From Clostridia bacterium (GTDB lineage: Bacteria; Bacillota; Clostridia; Christensenellales; Borkfalkiaceae), in NCBI GenBank assembly GCA_017505675.1, contig JAFVOV010000021.1:1-12779 (forward strand): a stretch of 12,779 nt of DNA, written 5' to 3'. Made by a program: the position numbers and the translations under genes. Shown piece by piece: positions 12,045 through 12,779 of the stretch (within the stretch, counting starts at the first letter, position 1; each line of letters opens with the position of its first letter). A model generated the notes under the pieces. That model saw only the letters and a list, made by a program, of their open reading frames with translations. It ran no database searches and had not been told where the DNA came from.

Positions 12045-12779
12045 TTATATTAATTCTTTTGCAAGCGCAATAAGTTGCGCTTTACTTTCTTCGTTTAACG
12101 CTGAAGTTATTTTAACGTTATTTTCGGTGAACTTTAAGTTTTTACTCTTTTCTAGCATTCCCGCCATAACTTTTGTAGCAATAGGCGCCCAACTTCCGTT
12201 TTCTATAAAACCAACCGTTCTATTAGAATAATTCCTTTCAGTAAGATGATTTATAAATTCACGCATAAACGGGAAAATATCTCCGTTATAAGTAGTGGTT
12301 GCAAGCACTAGTTTTGAATATCTAAACGCATCTTCTACCGCTTCAGCCATATCGCTACGAGCAAGGTCGGTAACCACAACTTTTTTGCAACCGCCTTTAG
12401 TCAACGCTTTTTCAAGTTCTAAAACTGCTTTTTTGGTATTGCCGTAAACGGAAGTATACGCAATAAGGACGCCTTCTTCTTCAGGGGTATAACTTGACCA
12501 AATATTATAAAGATTTAAATAATACCCTAAATTTTCTTGTAATATAGGGCCGTGCAACGGGCAGATAGTTTTAATATCAAGCGCTTGCGCCTTTTTTAAA
12601 ACGCTCTGCACCTGAACGCCGTATTTTCCAACTATGCCGATATAATATCTTCTGGCTTCACAAGCCCAGTCTTCTTCAACATCAAGCGCGCCGAACTTGC
12701 CGAACGCATCAGCGGAAAATAAAACCTTTTCCGTTTTTTCATAAGTCATAATAACTTCAGGCCAATGCACCATAGGCGC
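12045..12779 (-). CDS. Flavodiiron protein (FprA, A-type flavoprotein), 5' end outside window
   Basis: The frame is open at 12779; about 244 C-terminal residues are visible out of about 400. These proteins reduce O2 to water, or NO to N2O, in the cytoplasm of anaerobes. The first part ends the metallo-beta-lactamase-like diiron domain: APMVHWPEVIMTY, then LFSADAFGKFG with the bridging Asp, then CPLHGP with the last His ligand. The flavodoxin domain follows: VLIAYTSVYGNTKKAV carries the FMN phosphate loop (TSVYGNT), then TTTYNGDIFPFMREFINHL and NRTVGFIENGSWAP, as in FprA. No rubredoxin domain follows. Its stop is 12 bases from the ceramidase-like gene and shares a TAAGGAG with that gene's ribosome binding site. 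The O2 versus NO preference cannot be read from this part. Confidence 0.93.
   Translation of the reverse strand, partial: APMVHWPEVIMTYEKTEKVLFSADAFGKFGALDVEEDWACEARRYYIGIVGKYGVQVQSVLKKAQALDIKTICPLHGPILQENLGYYLNLYNIWSSYTPEEEGVLIAYTSVYGNTKKAVLELEKALTKGGCKKVVVTDLARSDMAEAVEDAFRYSKLVLATTTYNGDIFPFMREFINHLTERNYSNRTVGFIENGSWAPIATKVMAGMLEKSKNLKFTENNVKITSALNEESKAQLIALAKELI

Overview
The window is dense, AT-rich bacterial DNA, 12.8 kb, with genes on both strands. Gene content points to an anaerobic member of the Bacillota, class Clostridia: an Obg/YhbY/NadD/YqeK/RsfS housekeeping set, AAGGAG-type ribosome binding sites, an FprA-type flavodiiron protein for O2/NO removal, and a DUF3343 plus class V cysteine desulfurase pair. 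A fused NadD-YqeK protein and several diverged homologues suggest an uncultured lineage, perhaps near Christensenellales. That placement is inference.

Left part (1-6172). A partial DeoC-like protein that lacks the aldolase catalytic residues (minus strand) is divergent from a small membrane protein (1005-1250, plus). Then come rsfS and a nadD-yqeK fusion (minus), a four-helix membrane protein with a degenerate nuclease-like middle domain (2876-3649, plus), and a minus-strand operon: DUF3343 protein, nth, obgE, yhbY. In many Firmicutes obgE-yhbY-nadD-yqeK-rsfS run in one direction. Here the plus-strand membrane gene splits that block.

Middle part (6173-9333). A cysteine desulfurase-like gene diverges from the DUF3343 gene across a short region holding an inverted repeat. 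Two small unrecognised genes (7388-7669 minus, 7742-8035 plus) diverge from each other. An S41 carboxy-terminal protease and an upstream CdaR/PucR-type regulator form a translationally coupled minus-strand pair.

Right part (9338-12779). The 298-base gap between the regulator and the next gene is not empty. It holds a long rod-like inverted repeat (10404-10567) whose imperfect pairs are G-U wobbles only if the plus strand is the RNA, a good minus-strand promoter, a 21-base near-perfect palindrome and an intrinsic terminator. Beyond lie a ceramidase-family protein without the usual nucleophile and the 3' part of a flavodiiron protein gene, in one operon.

Two architectural themes recur. Three of the four convergent pairs share exactly the four bases TTAA of their stop codons, and at least two minus-strand operons appear to end at intrinsic terminators buried inside the opposite gene. 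No CRISPR array, tRNA, rRNA or transposase was seen.
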